From the NCBI GenBank assembly GCA_002840905.1, contig PHDD01000001.1, positions 124,001 to 188,000 on the forward strand: a DNA stretch of 64,000 nucleotides, read 5' to 3'. Positions 37,922-47,502 of the stretch are shown here, in pieces (positions within the stretch are counted from its first letter, which is position 1; every line of letters begins with the position of its first letter). A program made the position numbers and the translations under genes. This DNA is from Bacteroidetes bacterium HGW-Bacteroidetes-4. Lineage in GTDB: Bacteria; Bacteroidota; Bacteroidia; Bacteroidales; SZUA-534. The notes beneath the pieces were generated by a model that made no database searches, was not told the origin of the DNA, and worked only from the letters and a program-made list of their open reading frames with translations.

Positions 37922-39648
37922 CAAAAAAAGAATTCAATCCAAACGATTGGCTTAAGGATAAACAACCCAACATACAATTTGAAACAACAACAGAAAACAC
38001 AGTAAAAGAAGTTAACAATCAGAAAGATAATGACATTGAAGAAATACTACAAAGAGTAGAAGCTAAAAGTATTGACATTGCCAACGCTTACAGCGATTGG
38101 CGGGATATTGGCTTTGCTTTTGCCGATGAATTTGGAGAATCAGGAAGGGAGTATTTCCACCGTATTAGTAGATTTTATGCCGATTATTCAGCCGCTGTGT
38201 GCGATAAACAATATGACAAATGCCTTAAAGCACATGGCAATGGTGTTACCATTAAAACCTTTTTCCATTTAGCAAAGTCGGCTGGTGTTAATATTAAAAC
38301 TACCGTATCAAAGGAAGAATCGGATGAAACCAGACTTTACAACACACCACCTTTGCCAGCGGAAGTATATGCAAATTTACCCGAGATACTTAAAGAAAGT
38401 ACCGACTTGTTTCAGGATAACATTGAAAAAGATGTTTTTTTAGTGGGTGCAATATCTGTCATTGGTGCCTGTTTACCGAATATTGAAGGAATCTATTTTA
38501 ATGAACCACATTCGGCTCACCTTTACTCATTCATTACTGCTCCTGCAGGTTCAGGGAAAAGTAAACTAAAATGGGCAAAATACTTCGGTTCTATTATTCA
38601 TGAAACGATAGTTGAAACCTCAAAGAAAGATAAAGCCTGTTTTGAGAGCGAATTAGAGCATTATAATAACCTGTCAAAGAAAGAGCGGCAAGATACTGAA
38701 CGCCCGCAAGAACCACCCCAAAAGATGTTCTATATCCCTGCCAATAGTAGTTCCCCTGCATTCATTCAAGCCTTATCCGATAATAATTTTTGTGGGGTAA
38801 TCTTCGAAACAGAAGCGGATACGTTAGCCAATACTTTTAAACAAGAATGGGGTAATTTTAGTGATGTTTTACGCAAAGCATTCCATCATGAAAGTACCAA
38901 TATGTTCAGGCGTAAGGATAATGAATACATTGAAATTAAAGACCCTCATTTGGCAATTGCATTAAGTGGCACACCCCGTCAAGTTCACAATCTAATGCCG
39001 GATGTTGAAAATGGCTTATTCAGCCGCTTTCTTTATTATGCTTTCGAAGACCACACAGAGTTTAAAAATCCTTTCAAATCGTTTCGCCCGGTTAATTACC
39101 TGGACTTCTTTACCGAAAAAGGAAACCAGATATTTGAATTATACAATCAGCTAAACCGATTACAAAATCCAATATCATTTGAGTTAACCGAAGCTCAAGG
39201 CGATGAATTTACCAAGGTATTTAACGAAATGCTTTCACGTAACAAACTCTTACTAGGTCGTGATTTTGAAGCCAATGTAAAACGTTTGGGATTGGTAACT
39301 TTCAGAATTGCCATGATATTAACTGCATTAAGAATACTTGAAAACGGGGATTTATCCAATCCCCTTATTTGTAGTGATACCGATTTTAATTCAGCCCTTA
39401 AATTGGCTACTACATTAGAAAAACATGCGATTGCTGTTTACCAAAATTTACCAAACAATGAATTGAAAGGAATAAAACAGAAATACTATGAGGCTTTACC
39501 GGAACAATTCGACAGGCAGACCTATTTGAAGGTAGCGGAAGACATGGACATAAAACCAAAGACAGCAGAGAAGTACATTACTCAATTCAAAAAAAGCCTG
39601 TTAACTCACGAACACAACAGCTATGCAAAAGTTAAAAGCGGAAAGTAG
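37918..39648 (+). CDS. DUF3987-type helicase/ATPase with PriCT-2 domain
   Basis: The 576-residue protein has a PriCT-2-like domain (IEEILQRVEAKSIDIANAYSDWRDIGFAFADEFG... GVTIKTFFHLAKSAGV, residues ~40-125). A DUF3987-type ATPase domain follows, with the Walker A motif APAGSGKSKLKWAKYFG near residue 208, then FYIPANSSSPAF and GVIFETEADTLANTF. The C-terminus has a small helical region. In Bacteroidota elements this pairs with a BT4734-like protein as a split primase-helicase. A long hairpin and TTTCCTACG direct repeats follow the gene, possibly an origin. Confidence 0.82.
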   Translation: MTKKEFNPNDWLKDKQPNIQFETTTENTVKEVNNQKDNDIEEILQRVEAKSIDIANAYSDWRDIGFAFADEFGESGREYFHRISRFYADYSAAVCDKQYDKCLKAHGNGVTIKTFFHLAKSAGVNIKTTVSKEESDETRLYNTPPLPAEVYANLPEILKESTDLFQDNIEKDVFLVGAISVIGACLPNIEGIYFNEPHSAHLYSFITAPAGSGKSKLKWAKYFGSIIHETIVETSKKDKACFESELEHYNNLSKKERQDTERPQEPPQKMFYIPANSSSPAFIQALSDNNFCGVIFETEADTLANTFKQEWGNFSDVLRKAFHHESTNMFRRKDNEYIEIKDPHLAIALSGTPRQVHNLMPDVENGLFSRFLYYAFEDHTEFKNPFKSFRPVNYLDFFTEKGNQIFELYNQLNRLQNPISFELTEAQGDEFTKVFNEMLSRNKLLLGRDFEANVKRLGLVTFRIAMILTALRILENGDLSNPLICSDTDFNSALKLATTLEKHAIAVYQNLPNNELKGIKQKYYEALPEQFDRQTYLKVAEDMDIKPKTAEKYITQFKKSLLTHEHNSYAKVKSGK

Positions 39649-39687
39649 GAAATATAGGATTTAAAGGAAACAAATCCCATTTCCTAC
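39645..39687. repeat. Long hairpin overlapping the end of the helicase gene
   Basis: GTAGGAAAT (39645-39653) and GGATT (39657-39661) pair with AATCC (39673-39677) and ATTTCCTAC (39679-39687), a 14-bp interrupted stem with an 11-base loop. There is no T-run, so a simple terminator is unlikely. Confidence 0.65.
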
Positions 39688-39711
39688 GTTTCCTACGAAT
39701 CCGATTTCCTA
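39679..39711. repeat. TTTCCTA iteron-like direct repeats
   Basis: TTTCCTACG TTTCCTACG occurs in tandem and is followed after 6 bases by TTTCCTATA. The repeats lie directly after the primase/helicase genes and before the restriction operon, so they could be initiator-binding sites or part of the hairpin. Confidence 0.45.
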
Positions 39712-39721
39712 TAAATAAATG

Positions 39722-39751
39722 TTTGTAATCTCAATATATTTTATAAATTTG
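39722..39751 (+). promoter_or_regulatory. Promoter of the restriction-modification operon
   Basis: TTTG at 39722-39725 and TAAATTTG at 39744-39751, spaced 18 bases, are a good -33/-7 pair 29 bases before the XRE gene. Confidence 0.75.
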
Positions 39752-39770
39752 ACAATATTGTCTAAACAAT
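39751..39770. promoter_or_regulatory. Operator of the restriction-modification operon
   Basis: GACAATATTGTC (39751-39762) is a perfect 12-bp palindrome starting on the last base of the -7 element. It interlocks with ATTGT-CTAA-ACAAT (39757-39770). It covers the expected transcription start, so the XRE protein encoded next is likely to repress its own operon here. Confidence 0.65.
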
Positions 39771-39779
39771 AAATATCTA

Positions 39780-40070
39780 ATGAAAAGCGTAGAATTTGGA
39801 GCTTATTTAAAAGCACAACGAGAGGATAAAGGTATTCCCCAACGCATAGTGGCACATGCCCTTGATGTTGATACCAGTACCCTGTCTAAGATGGAATTAG
39901 GTGAAAGGCAAATACTAATTTCAATGATAAAGCCCTTGGCTGATGTGTTGGAAATAGAATTTAAAGATTTGCAAATAAAGTATATCACAGAAAAAATCAT
40001 TTCCGAATTAGGTGGGCAGGAATATTTAAAAGAAGCATTAAAAATAGTAGAACAAAAAATTCAGAACTAA
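39780..40070 (+). CDS. XRE-family regulator of the type I R-M operon
   Basis: The 96-residue protein is a Cro/CI-type helix-turn-helix (FGAYLKAQREDKGIPQRIVAHALDVDTSTLSKMELGERQILISMIKPLADVLEI) with a short C-terminal helix. It ends four bases before hsdM. Small XRE proteins heading restriction-modification operons commonly act as controllers that time methylase and nuclease expression. The palindrome overlapping the promoter supports autoregulation. Whether it also activates is not visible. Confidence 0.88.
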   Translation: MKSVEFGAYLKAQREDKGIPQRIVAHALDVDTSTLSKMELGERQILISMIKPLADVLEIEFKDLQIKYITEKIISELGGQEYLKEALKIVEQKIQN

Positions 40071-40074
40071 TTAT

Positions 40075-42186
40075 ATGACGACAGAAACTCATCGCCAGAT
40101 GGCGAATTTTATTTGGGATATATGCAATTTACTTCGTGGACCTTATAAAAGAAATGAATACAGAAAAGTAATTCTTCCGCTTACAGTGCTTAGAAGGTTC
40201 GATTGTATTTTAGAACCAACCAAGGCAAAAGCATTAGAAGAATACAACAAAATAAAAGGCAAGCCCGAAAGCATTATAAAGGCTAAAATGGAACAGGTTA
40301 CAGGAGTGAAATTTCACAACCTATCTAAACTTGATTTTTCTACTTTATTAGACGATGCCAACCAGATAGCCCCTAACTTAAACAGTTACATCAATAATTT
40401 TTCATCCAATATTCGTGATATATTCGAGCGTTTCGAGTTTGAAGATGAAATTCGGAAGATGGCTGAAAAGAATATCTTGTATCAGGTCATTAAGAAGTTT
40501 TCAAAGATAGACCTCTCACCTAAAAAGATTGACAATCTACAAATGGGCTATGTTTTTGAAGAGTTAATACGGATAGGTGCTGAACAATCTAATGAGGAAG
40601 CAGGAGAGCATTTTACGCCTCGTGAGGTTATTAAACTAATGGTTGATTTATTGCTTTCTCCCGAAGAAGATTTAGCAGCAGGTTTTAAAGTTAAAAAGAT
40701 TTACGACCCTGCTTGTGGTACAGGCGGTATGCTATCCGAAGCTGAAACTTATCTTAAACAACTAAATGCTGATTCTCAACCTCATTTATACGGTCAGGAC
40801 TGGAACGATGAAGCTTGGGCAATCTGCCGTTCCGATATGTTGATTAAAGGACACGATGAAGAAAGAATAAAACTAGGCGATTCGTTTTCTAAAGATGCTC
40901 ATTCAAAGGAAAAATTCGACTACATGTTGGCTAATCCTCCTTTTGGTGTTTCGTGGAAACAACAAGAAAAATACATTAACCACGAGGCAACTACATTAGG
41001 CTATAACGGAAGGTTTGGAGCAGGTTTACCAAGGGTGAACGATGGTGCTTTGTTGTTTCTCCAACACATGATTTCTAAAATGGAACCAGTGGAAGATGGT
41101 GGTAGCCGTGTTGGCATTGTATTTAATGGCTCTCCTTTGTTCACTGGCGATGCTGGTGGTGGTGAATCTGAAATCAGACGTTGGATTATTGAAAATGACT
41201 GGCTGGAATCTATTGTTGCCTTACCCGACCAGTTATTCTACAATACTGGTATTTCAACATACATATGGATAGTTACCAATAAAAAGGTTAAGGAACGCAA
41301 GGGTAAAATACAACTCATTGATGCACGAAACTTCTGGATACCCATGCGTAAAAGTTTGGGCAATAAACGCAAACAAATTGGCGATGGCGAAGACGGCAGA
41401 CCAAATCAAATAGCAGAAATAACCACTATTTACGGCAATTATAAAAATGATGAAAAACGAACCTTCAAAATAAAGGAAACCGCAAAAGGCGAAGAAAAGG
41501 AAAAAGAACTAGCTGTAAGTAAAATATTTGATAACGAAGATTTTGGCTACAACAAAATTACCATTGAACGCCCTTTACGACTAAATTTTCTGGCTAATGC
41601 TAAACGTATTGCATTATTAGATGCTATTGTAGGGTTTCAGAATATTGCAAGCAGTAAAAAGAAAGACGAAAACGAACGCATTAAGGAAATTGAAGCCGGG
41701 GAATTAAGACAAGAAGTATTAAAGGTAATGCTCAAAGATTTAGGCAAAGCCCATAATGAGAAATTGTATAAAGACCGAAAGGCTTTTTTACTTGACTTGC
41801 GTGCTATTGACCGTAAAAAAGGCATAAAACTTAATTCAGCAGAGCTAAAAGCTATTCTGGATGCCTTAAGCGAACGGGACGAAACAGCAGAAATTTGTAG
41901 AGATAGTAAAGGTAATCCTGAACCTGACCCTCAACTACGCGACACTGAACAAGTACCATTAAAAGAAAGCATTGAAGGATATTTCAAAAGAGAAGTATTA
42001 CCTCACGCACCGGATGCATGGATTGACCATTCTAAAACAAAAATTGGTTATGAGATACCATTAAATAGATATTTCTATGAGTATGAACCGCCTAGAGGCA
42101 TTGCAGTTATTGAAGATGAGTTAAAAGCTTTAGAGAAAGATATATTAAACTTACTTAAATCTGTAACTAAAAGTGAGGAGGTATAA
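40075..42186 (+). CDS. hsdM: Type I restriction-modification DNA methyltransferase subunit
   Basis: The 703-residue N6-adenine methyltransferase has the HsdM N-terminal helical domain, the SAM-binding motif DPACGTGGML (residues ~212-221) and the catalytic motif NPPF (~287-290), followed by a long C-terminal region (~470-700) with coiled-coil helices. The length is longer than the ~500 residues of classical HsdM but usual for the group with extended C-terminal domains. It pairs with HsdS for modification and with HsdR for restriction. It is followed by hsdS with a 2-base gap. Confidence 0.96.
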   Translation: MTTETHRQMANFIWDICNLLRGPYKRNEYRKVILPLTVLRRFDCILEPTKAKALEEYNKIKGKPESIIKAKMEQVTGVKFHNLSKLDFSTLLDDANQIAPNLNSYINNFSSNIRDIFERFEFEDEIRKMAEKNILYQVIKKFSKIDLSPKKIDNLQMGYVFEELIRIGAEQSNEEAGEHFTPREVIKLMVDLLLSPEEDLAAGFKVKKIYDPACGTGGMLSEAETYLKQLNADSQPHLYGQDWNDEAWAICRSDMLIKGHDEERIKLGDSFSKDAHSKEKFDYMLANPPFGVSWKQQEKYINHEATTLGYNGRFGAGLPRVNDGALLFLQHMISKMEPVEDGGSRVGIVFNGSPLFTGDAGGGESEIRRWIIENDWLESIVALPDQLFYNTGISTYIWIVTNKKVKERKGKIQLIDARNFWIPMRKSLGNKRKQIGDGEDGRPNQIAEITTIYGNYKNDEKRTFKIKETAKGEEKEKELAVSKIFDNEDFGYNKITIERPLRLNFLANAKRIALLDAIVGFQNIASSKKKDENERIKEIEAGELRQEVLKVMLKDLGKAHNEKLYKDRKAFLLDLRAIDRKKGIKLNSAELKAILDALSERDETAEICRDSKGNPEPDPQLRDTEQVPLKESIEGYFKREVLPHAPDAWIDHSKTKIGYEIPLNRYFYEYEPPRGIAVIEDELKALEKDILNLLKSVTKSEEV

Positions 42187-42188
42187 GA

Positions 42189-43499
42189 ATGAACTATCAA
42201 AAATATTTGGATTATAAAGATAGTGGTGTAGCATGGCTTGGTGAAATACCTTCCCATTGGAAAGTAATAAAACTTAAATATATTGGTCACTCAATAATTG
42301 GCTTGACATTTGACCCCGACGAAGTAGTTGATAATGAAGACGAGGGGATACTGGTTTTTAGGTCTTCAAATATTCAAAATGATAAGCTAAGTCTATTAGA
42401 TAATGTATATGTAAATAAAGTAATTCCTTCAAAATTAAAAACTAAAGCTGGTGATATTTTAATATGTTCTAGAAACGGCAGTAGACAATTAATAGGTAAA
42501 AATGCCTTAATTACAGAAGATGTTGAAGGAAACACTTTTGGTGCATTTATGACTTTATTTCGAAGTAAGTATTGGCACTTTTTGTCAAAAGTCTTTCAAT
42601 CCGAAATATTTAGGGCTCAATCAGGTTTGTATCTAACAAGCACCATCAACCAGCTAACAATAAATACCTTAAATAATATTATCGTTCCCCTTCCACCTAA
42701 TGAGGTTGAGCGAAATTATATTTCTAATTTTTTAGATAAGGAAATAACTCATATCGACAACTTAATTGACAAAAAACAAACCTTCATTGAAACCCTCAAA
42801 GAAAAACGTATCTCGATTATTTCACATGCTGTAACAAAAGGTTTAAATAAAAATGTAAAATTCAAGGTGAGTGATATTGAATGGTTGAGTGAAGTTCCTG
42901 AACATTGGGAGGAAAAAGCCCTAAAATATGTCTGCACAATCAATGACCAAACGTTACCTGAGACAACAGACCCTGAATATGAACTAAACTATGTTGATAT
43001 TGGTAGCATTGATAAAACCTTAGGTATTGTAAATAAAGAAAAATACATCTTTGAAGAAGCTCCTTCTCGGGCAAGAAGAATTGTTAAAGATGGAGATATC
43101 CTTGTTTCAACAGTAAGAACCTATTTAAGGGCAATTGCTCCAGTGATTGAACCAGAAGATAATTTAATTGTATCAACCGGTTTTGCTGTGATTAGACCTC
43201 AAAAAATAAATTCGGAGTATTTGTCTTTTTTATTGCGCTCTAAATATTTTGTTGAAAAGGTTGTTTCGATGTCTGTAGGTGTAAGTTATCCTGCAATTAA
43301 TGCTTCTGCTTTAGGAAAAATAAAAATTCCTATACCTGAACAGAAAGAACAAATTCAAATCTCGGTATTTCTTAAGAAAGAATCCTCTTCAATAGATAAA
43401 TTGGTCGAACTAACAGAAAAGCATATAGAAAAACTACAAGAATATAAAACAGCATTAATATCATCTGTAGTAACAGGAAAAATAAAAGTAACTGAATAA
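42189..43499 (+). CDS. hsdS: Type I restriction-modification specificity subunit
   Basis: The 436-residue protein has two target-recognition domains, each opened by a similar motif: VAWLGEIPSHWKVIKLKYI (residues ~13-31) and IEWLSEVPEHWEEKALKYV. Each is closed by a conserved helical spacer, such as NFLDKEITHIDNLIDKKQTFIETLKEKRISIIS and a second ending ELTEKHIEKLQEYKTALISSVVTGKIKV. It recognises a bipartite DNA site and bridges the HsdM and HsdR subunits. It is intact with no sign of inversion repeats. The next gene starts 2 bases later. Confidence 0.95.
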   Translation: MNYQKYLDYKDSGVAWLGEIPSHWKVIKLKYIGHSIIGLTFDPDEVVDNEDEGILVFRSSNIQNDKLSLLDNVYVNKVIPSKLKTKAGDILICSRNGSRQLIGKNALITEDVEGNTFGAFMTLFRSKYWHFLSKVFQSEIFRAQSGLYLTSTINQLTINTLNNIIVPLPPNEVERNYISNFLDKEITHIDNLIDKKQTFIETLKEKRISIISHAVTKGLNKNVKFKVSDIEWLSEVPEHWEEKALKYVCTINDQTLPETTDPEYELNYVDIGSIDKTLGIVNKEKYIFEEAPSRARRIVKDGDILVSTVRTYLRAIAPVIEPEDNLIVSTGFAVIRPQKINSEYLSFLLRSKYFVEKVVSMSVGVSYPAINASALGKIKIPIPEQKEQIQISVFLKKESSSIDKLVELTEKHIEKLQEYKTALISSVVTGKIKVTE

Positions 43500-43501
43500 T
43501 C

Positions 43502-44413
43502 ATGAGTGCTGAATTTACAATATCATCTTTAGAAGATTTTTTAGCTGTTATAAAAGACGAACTAAAAATGAAACGCCCATACTATAGAGGGCAATCTAAA
43601 AGAACCATAGATGGTTATCCGCTTATGCCATCCATTGGTCGTTTTAAGCATTTAGCTAAAATGAACCTGGGAGCATTTTACGATTTCGAGTGCAGTACGC
43701 TGGATACCTTTGCCAACCACGTAGTAGGTCAGGTAAACCACTTACCACGCAACGATTGGGAATATTTGGCACTGGCACAGCATCATGGTTTACCTACCCG
43801 TTTTATGGACTGGACAACCAACCCTTTGGTAGCTCTGTATTTTGCTTCGCGAAATGCCAAGCCCAATACCGATAGTGCTGTGTACGTATTAACCAAAGAG
43901 GTTGCCAAATACTCTGAGATTATCCGCAATGGTGAAAACAAACACAAAGAAATTGAGCCTATAGGCGATTTAAGCACGGAAATAACAACCGAAGACGATG
44001 ACCCATACAACGAATTTGCCATTGATGAAAATGAGGAGGATGCAAATACTGGCACTGTGGTAAGTGAAGATGAAACAGATTACAATCTGGTAATAAAACC
44101 AACCAAGTTCGATTTACTTAAAGACGATGTAAAATCGCCTTTCGATATCACACAAAATATTATTTACGACCCAGCCCATGTTTCACCACGTATCAGGGCA
44201 CAAGATGGAGTTTTATTGGCTTGTCATCGCCCGTTAAAACCAATTGACGATACCGAGTATATCGAAATTATTATTAAACACAACAAAAATAACCATCGGA
44301 AAATATGCCACCAGTTAGAGCAATACGGGGTATTCGACAAACAATTATTTCCCGATTTAGATGGTATGGCTAAATGGTTGAAGTATAAAGAATTTGAAAC
44401 GGCAGAACAATAA
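43502..44413 (+). CDS. FRG-domain protein inside the type I R-M operon
   Basis: The 303-residue protein has an N-terminal FRG domain, named after its Phe-Arg-Gly-like motif: YYRGQSKRTIDGYPLMPSIGRF (residues ~20-41), WEYLALAQHHGLPTRFMDWTTNPLVALYFA (~83-112). The C-terminal half has an acidic stretch (TTEDDDPYNEFAIDENEEDAN) and a second conserved end (FDITQNIIYDPAHVSPRIRAQDGVLLACHRPL). FRG proteins are often found near defence genes, but their biochemical role is not established to my knowledge. It lies between hsdS and hsdR with 2-base gaps, so it is certainly co-expressed. Confidence 0.87.
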   Translation: MSAEFTISSLEDFLAVIKDELKMKRPYYRGQSKRTIDGYPLMPSIGRFKHLAKMNLGAFYDFECSTLDTFANHVVGQVNHLPRNDWEYLALAQHHGLPTRFMDWTTNPLVALYFASRNAKPNTDSAVYVLTKEVAKYSEIIRNGENKHKEIEPIGDLSTEITTEDDDPYNEFAIDENEEDANTGTVVSEDETDYNLVIKPTKFDLLKDDVKSPFDITQNIIYDPAHVSPRIRAQDGVLLACHRPLKPIDDTEYIEIIIKHNKNNHRKICHQLEQYGVFDKQLFPDLDGMAKWLKYKEFETAEQ

Positions 44414-44415
44414 CT

Positions 44416-47400
44416 ATGAAAGCAACTACCGAAAAAGCTTTTGAAGCATACATAGAGGAAAGTTTACTTGAAAAAGGTGGCTGGATACAAGGAACCAACA
44501 AAGAATGGGATAAGAAAAACGCCTTGTTTCCAGAACGGATTTTATCCTTTATTAAGGACACGCAAGAAAAGCTCTACAAGAAAATGCAAGACTTGCATGG
44601 CAATGAAGTGGATGAGAAGATAATCGCTACTTTAATTAAAGAAAGGAATATTAAAGGTACGCTTCATATTCTAAGGCACGGCTTTCGCTTTTTCGGGAAA
44701 ACTATTGATATGGCTTATTTTAAGCCTGCTCACAAACTTAATTCAGAAATATTAGAACAATACAATAAAAACCAACTCACAGTTACTCGTCAGGTGTTGT
44801 GTCATACTGTAAATAACGATACAGTTGATTTAGTCTTTTCAATCAATGGCTTACCCATTGCTACTTGTGAATTAAAGAATCCTGCCACAGGTCAGAATTG
44901 GAAAAATGCAATAGCTCAATACCGTAAAGACAGAGATTGGCGTATGCCCCTCTTTAAATTCAAAACTTCTGCTGTTGTCCATTTTGCTGCCGACCCCGAT
45001 GAAATACACATGACTACCCATTTAAGAGGTGAAAAAACATTCTTCTTGCCATTTAATAGAGGTAGCCATCCGGGAGAAGTAAAATGCGGTGCAGGGAATC
45101 CACAACACAAATCGGGGCATCGCACAGCATATTTTTGGGACGAAGTATTACAGCGTGATAGTTTTCTGGAAATTATCGGACATTTTATGTTTCTCGAAAC
45201 CAAAGAAGAAACAAGACTGGACGATAATGGGGTTAAACAAAAATACACCAAGGAAACACTTATTTTTCCCCGCTATCACCAGTTAGATTCAGTAAAAAAA
45301 CTCATTACAGCAAGCCGAGAAGAACGTACGGGATATAATTACTTAATTCAGCATTCAGCCGGTAGTGGAAAAACAAATAGTATTAGTTGGCTTTCGCACC
45401 GTTTGGCAAGTTTACATACCGAAACGAATGATAAAGTATTTGATTGTGTAGTAGTTATAACCGATAGAAAAGTTTTAGACCGCCAATTACAAGATGCAAT
45501 TTATCAGATAGAACATGCTCAAGGAGTTGTAAAAGCCATCGACCAGGATTCAAAGCAATTAGCAGAAGCCTTAGTAGATGGAACAAAAATAGTGATAACC
45601 ACATTACAGAAGTTTCCCTTTGTACTTCGTGGGTTATTGCATGTAGCAGGTGCCGATAATCTGGACAAACCGGATGAAGAATCTGTAAAACAAGCAGAAG
45701 ATTGGAAAGAACAAATATCAAAACGTAATTACGCCATAATAGTTGATGAAGCTCATTCAAGCCAAACAGGAGAAACAGCGAGGGAATTAAAAGAAATTCT
45801 GGGTACTGGCTCCGACAATGGCTCTGATGAAGGAGAGTCTGATTGGGAAGACCGATTAAATCAGGTAATGGAATCAAGAGGTACGCAAAAAAACATTAGC
45901 TTCTTTGCATTTACAGCCACTCCAAAAGGTAAAACACTGCAACTATTTGGCAGAAACGATGAGCCTTTTCATGTTTATTCAATGCGACAAGCAGTACAGG
46001 AAGGTTTTATTTTAAATGTTTTAGAAAACTATACTACTTACGACACTTTCTATAAACTGGTTAAATCGGTTGAAGAAGACCCCGAATTACCTAAAAAGAA
46101 AGCTACAAAAGCTTTAGGTAAGTTCATGAGCCTGCACCCTGTAAACATTGAGCAGCGTACCGAAATAATGGTAGAGCATTTCAGGAATTTGGTAAAAAAG
46201 CGAATTAATGGCAAAGCTAAAGCCATGCTTGTTACCAGCTCTCGTTTACATGCGGTTAAATATATGCTCGCATTTGAACGATATATCGAAAAGAAAAAAT
46301 ACACTGATATTCGCCCTTTGGTAGCATTCAGCGGCAAAGTTTTAGACCCCGATACAGGTATTGAATATACAGAACCGAATATGAATACCGATGTAGTTAC
46401 AGGCAAGCCAATAAGCGAAAGCCAATTGCCTGAAAAATTTGATACACCAGACTTTCAAATATTATTGGTTGCCAACAAATACCAAACAGGTTTCGACCAA
46501 CCGCTTTTACATACCATGTATGTTGATAAACGATTGGATGGAGTACAAGCCGTGCAAACCTTATCGAGGTTAAACAGAATTAGCCCGGGAAAAGAAACCC
46601 CTTTTGTATTGGATTTTGTAAACAGTGCAGAAGATATTTATTTGGCATTCAAACCATATTACGACCAAACTTCCCTGCAAGAAACAACCGACCCTCAATT
46701 ATTGGAAACCATAAAGCATGAATTAAATGCTATGCAGGTTTATTTCTGGTCGGAAGTGGAGGCATTCGCACAGGTGTTTTACAAGGATATTAATAAGCAA
46801 AACCCAACAGACCATGCACGGATGCAAAAACAGGTACAACCTGCAGTTGATAGATATAAAGCATTAGAAGAAGACAAAGCTAAATTATTCCGAGATAAAA
46901 TAAGTTCGTTTGTAAACGCCTATTCATTTCTAAGTCAGATAATCCCTTATGGTGATTCTGATATGGAGATGCTATATAGTTTTAGTCGGTTCTTGCTTCC
47001 TCACCTGCCTCGTGAGCGTGATTATGAAATAATAAAACCCGAAGACGATGTAAGCCTTCAATATTACAGAATTGAAAAGGTTACCTCTGGTGCAATCGTG
47101 TTAGAAGATGGTGAACCTTATGGAATAAAAGGTATAACCGAATCGGGCACTGGCAAAGCAAAAGATGAAAAGAAACCACTATCAGAAATAATCGATGTAT
47201 TGAACACCAAATTCGGCACCGAATTTTCAGACGAAGACCGTTTGTTTTTTGAGCAGATAAAGGAAAAAGCAGTCAAAGATGATAAGATAATACAGACTGC
47301 TGAAGCAAACACACTTGATAAATTCCGTTTGGGTATTAAAAAAACTATTGAAAACCTAATGATTCAACGCATGGCTGAAAACGATGAAATCGTTTCACGC

Positions 47401-47490
47401 TACATGGAGGATATTGATTTTCAGAAAACTGCTTATGATGTATTAGCAAAAGACATTTACGATAAGATACTTAGTGATATAGCCAGATAA
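44416..47490 (+). CDS. hsdR: Type I restriction endonuclease subunit R
   Basis: The 1024-residue motor-nuclease subunit has an N-terminal PD-(D/E)XK domain (DTVDLVFSINGLPIATCELKNP, residues ~134-155). A two-lobed SF2 helicase follows, with Walker A SAGSGKTNSISWL (~313), DEAH box VDEAHSSQTG (~443), motif III FFAFTATPKG, and motifs V-VI in VANKYQTGFDQP and QTLSRLNR. The C-terminal helical domain contacts the methylase core. Normal length and no frameshift are seen. HsdR translocates unmodified DNA and cuts it. Two further genes follow in the same direction without a terminator. Confidence 0.96.
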   Translation: MKATTEKAFEAYIEESLLEKGGWIQGTNKEWDKKNALFPERILSFIKDTQEKLYKKMQDLHGNEVDEKIIATLIKERNIKGTLHILRHGFRFFGKTIDMAYFKPAHKLNSEILEQYNKNQLTVTRQVLCHTVNNDTVDLVFSINGLPIATCELKNPATGQNWKNAIAQYRKDRDWRMPLFKFKTSAVVHFAADPDEIHMTTHLRGEKTFFLPFNRGSHPGEVKCGAGNPQHKSGHRTAYFWDEVLQRDSFLEIIGHFMFLETKEETRLDDNGVKQKYTKETLIFPRYHQLDSVKKLITASREERTGYNYLIQHSAGSGKTNSISWLSHRLASLHTETNDKVFDCVVVITDRKVLDRQLQDAIYQIEHAQGVVKAIDQDSKQLAEALVDGTKIVITTLQKFPFVLRGLLHVAGADNLDKPDEESVKQAEDWKEQISKRNYAIIVDEAHSSQTGETARELKEILGTGSDNGSDEGESDWEDRLNQVMESRGTQKNISFFAFTATPKGKTLQLFGRNDEPFHVYSMRQAVQEGFILNVLENYTTYDTFYKLVKSVEEDPELPKKKATKALGKFMSLHPVNIEQRTEIMVEHFRNLVKKRINGKAKAMLVTSSRLHAVKYMLAFERYIEKKKYTDIRPLVAFSGKVLDPDTGIEYTEPNMNTDVVTGKPISESQLPEKFDTPDFQILLVANKYQTGFDQPLLHTMYVDKRLDGVQAVQTLSRLNRISPGKETPFVLDFVNSAEDIYLAFKPYYDQTSLQETTDPQLLETIKHELNAMQVYFWSEVEAFAQVFYKDINKQNPTDHARMQKQVQPAVDRYKALEEDKAKLFRDKISSFVNAYSFLSQIIPYGDSDMEMLYSFSRFLLPHLPRERDYEIIKPEDDVSLQYYRIEKVTSGAIVLEDGEPYGIKGITESGTGKAKDEKKPLSEIIDVLNTKFGTEFSDEDRLFFEQIKEKAVKDDKIIQTAEANTLDKFRLGIKKTIENLMIQRMAENDEIVSRYMEDIDFQKTAYDVLAKDIYDKILSDIAR

Positions 47491-47502
47491 AAAATTGATA
47501 CT

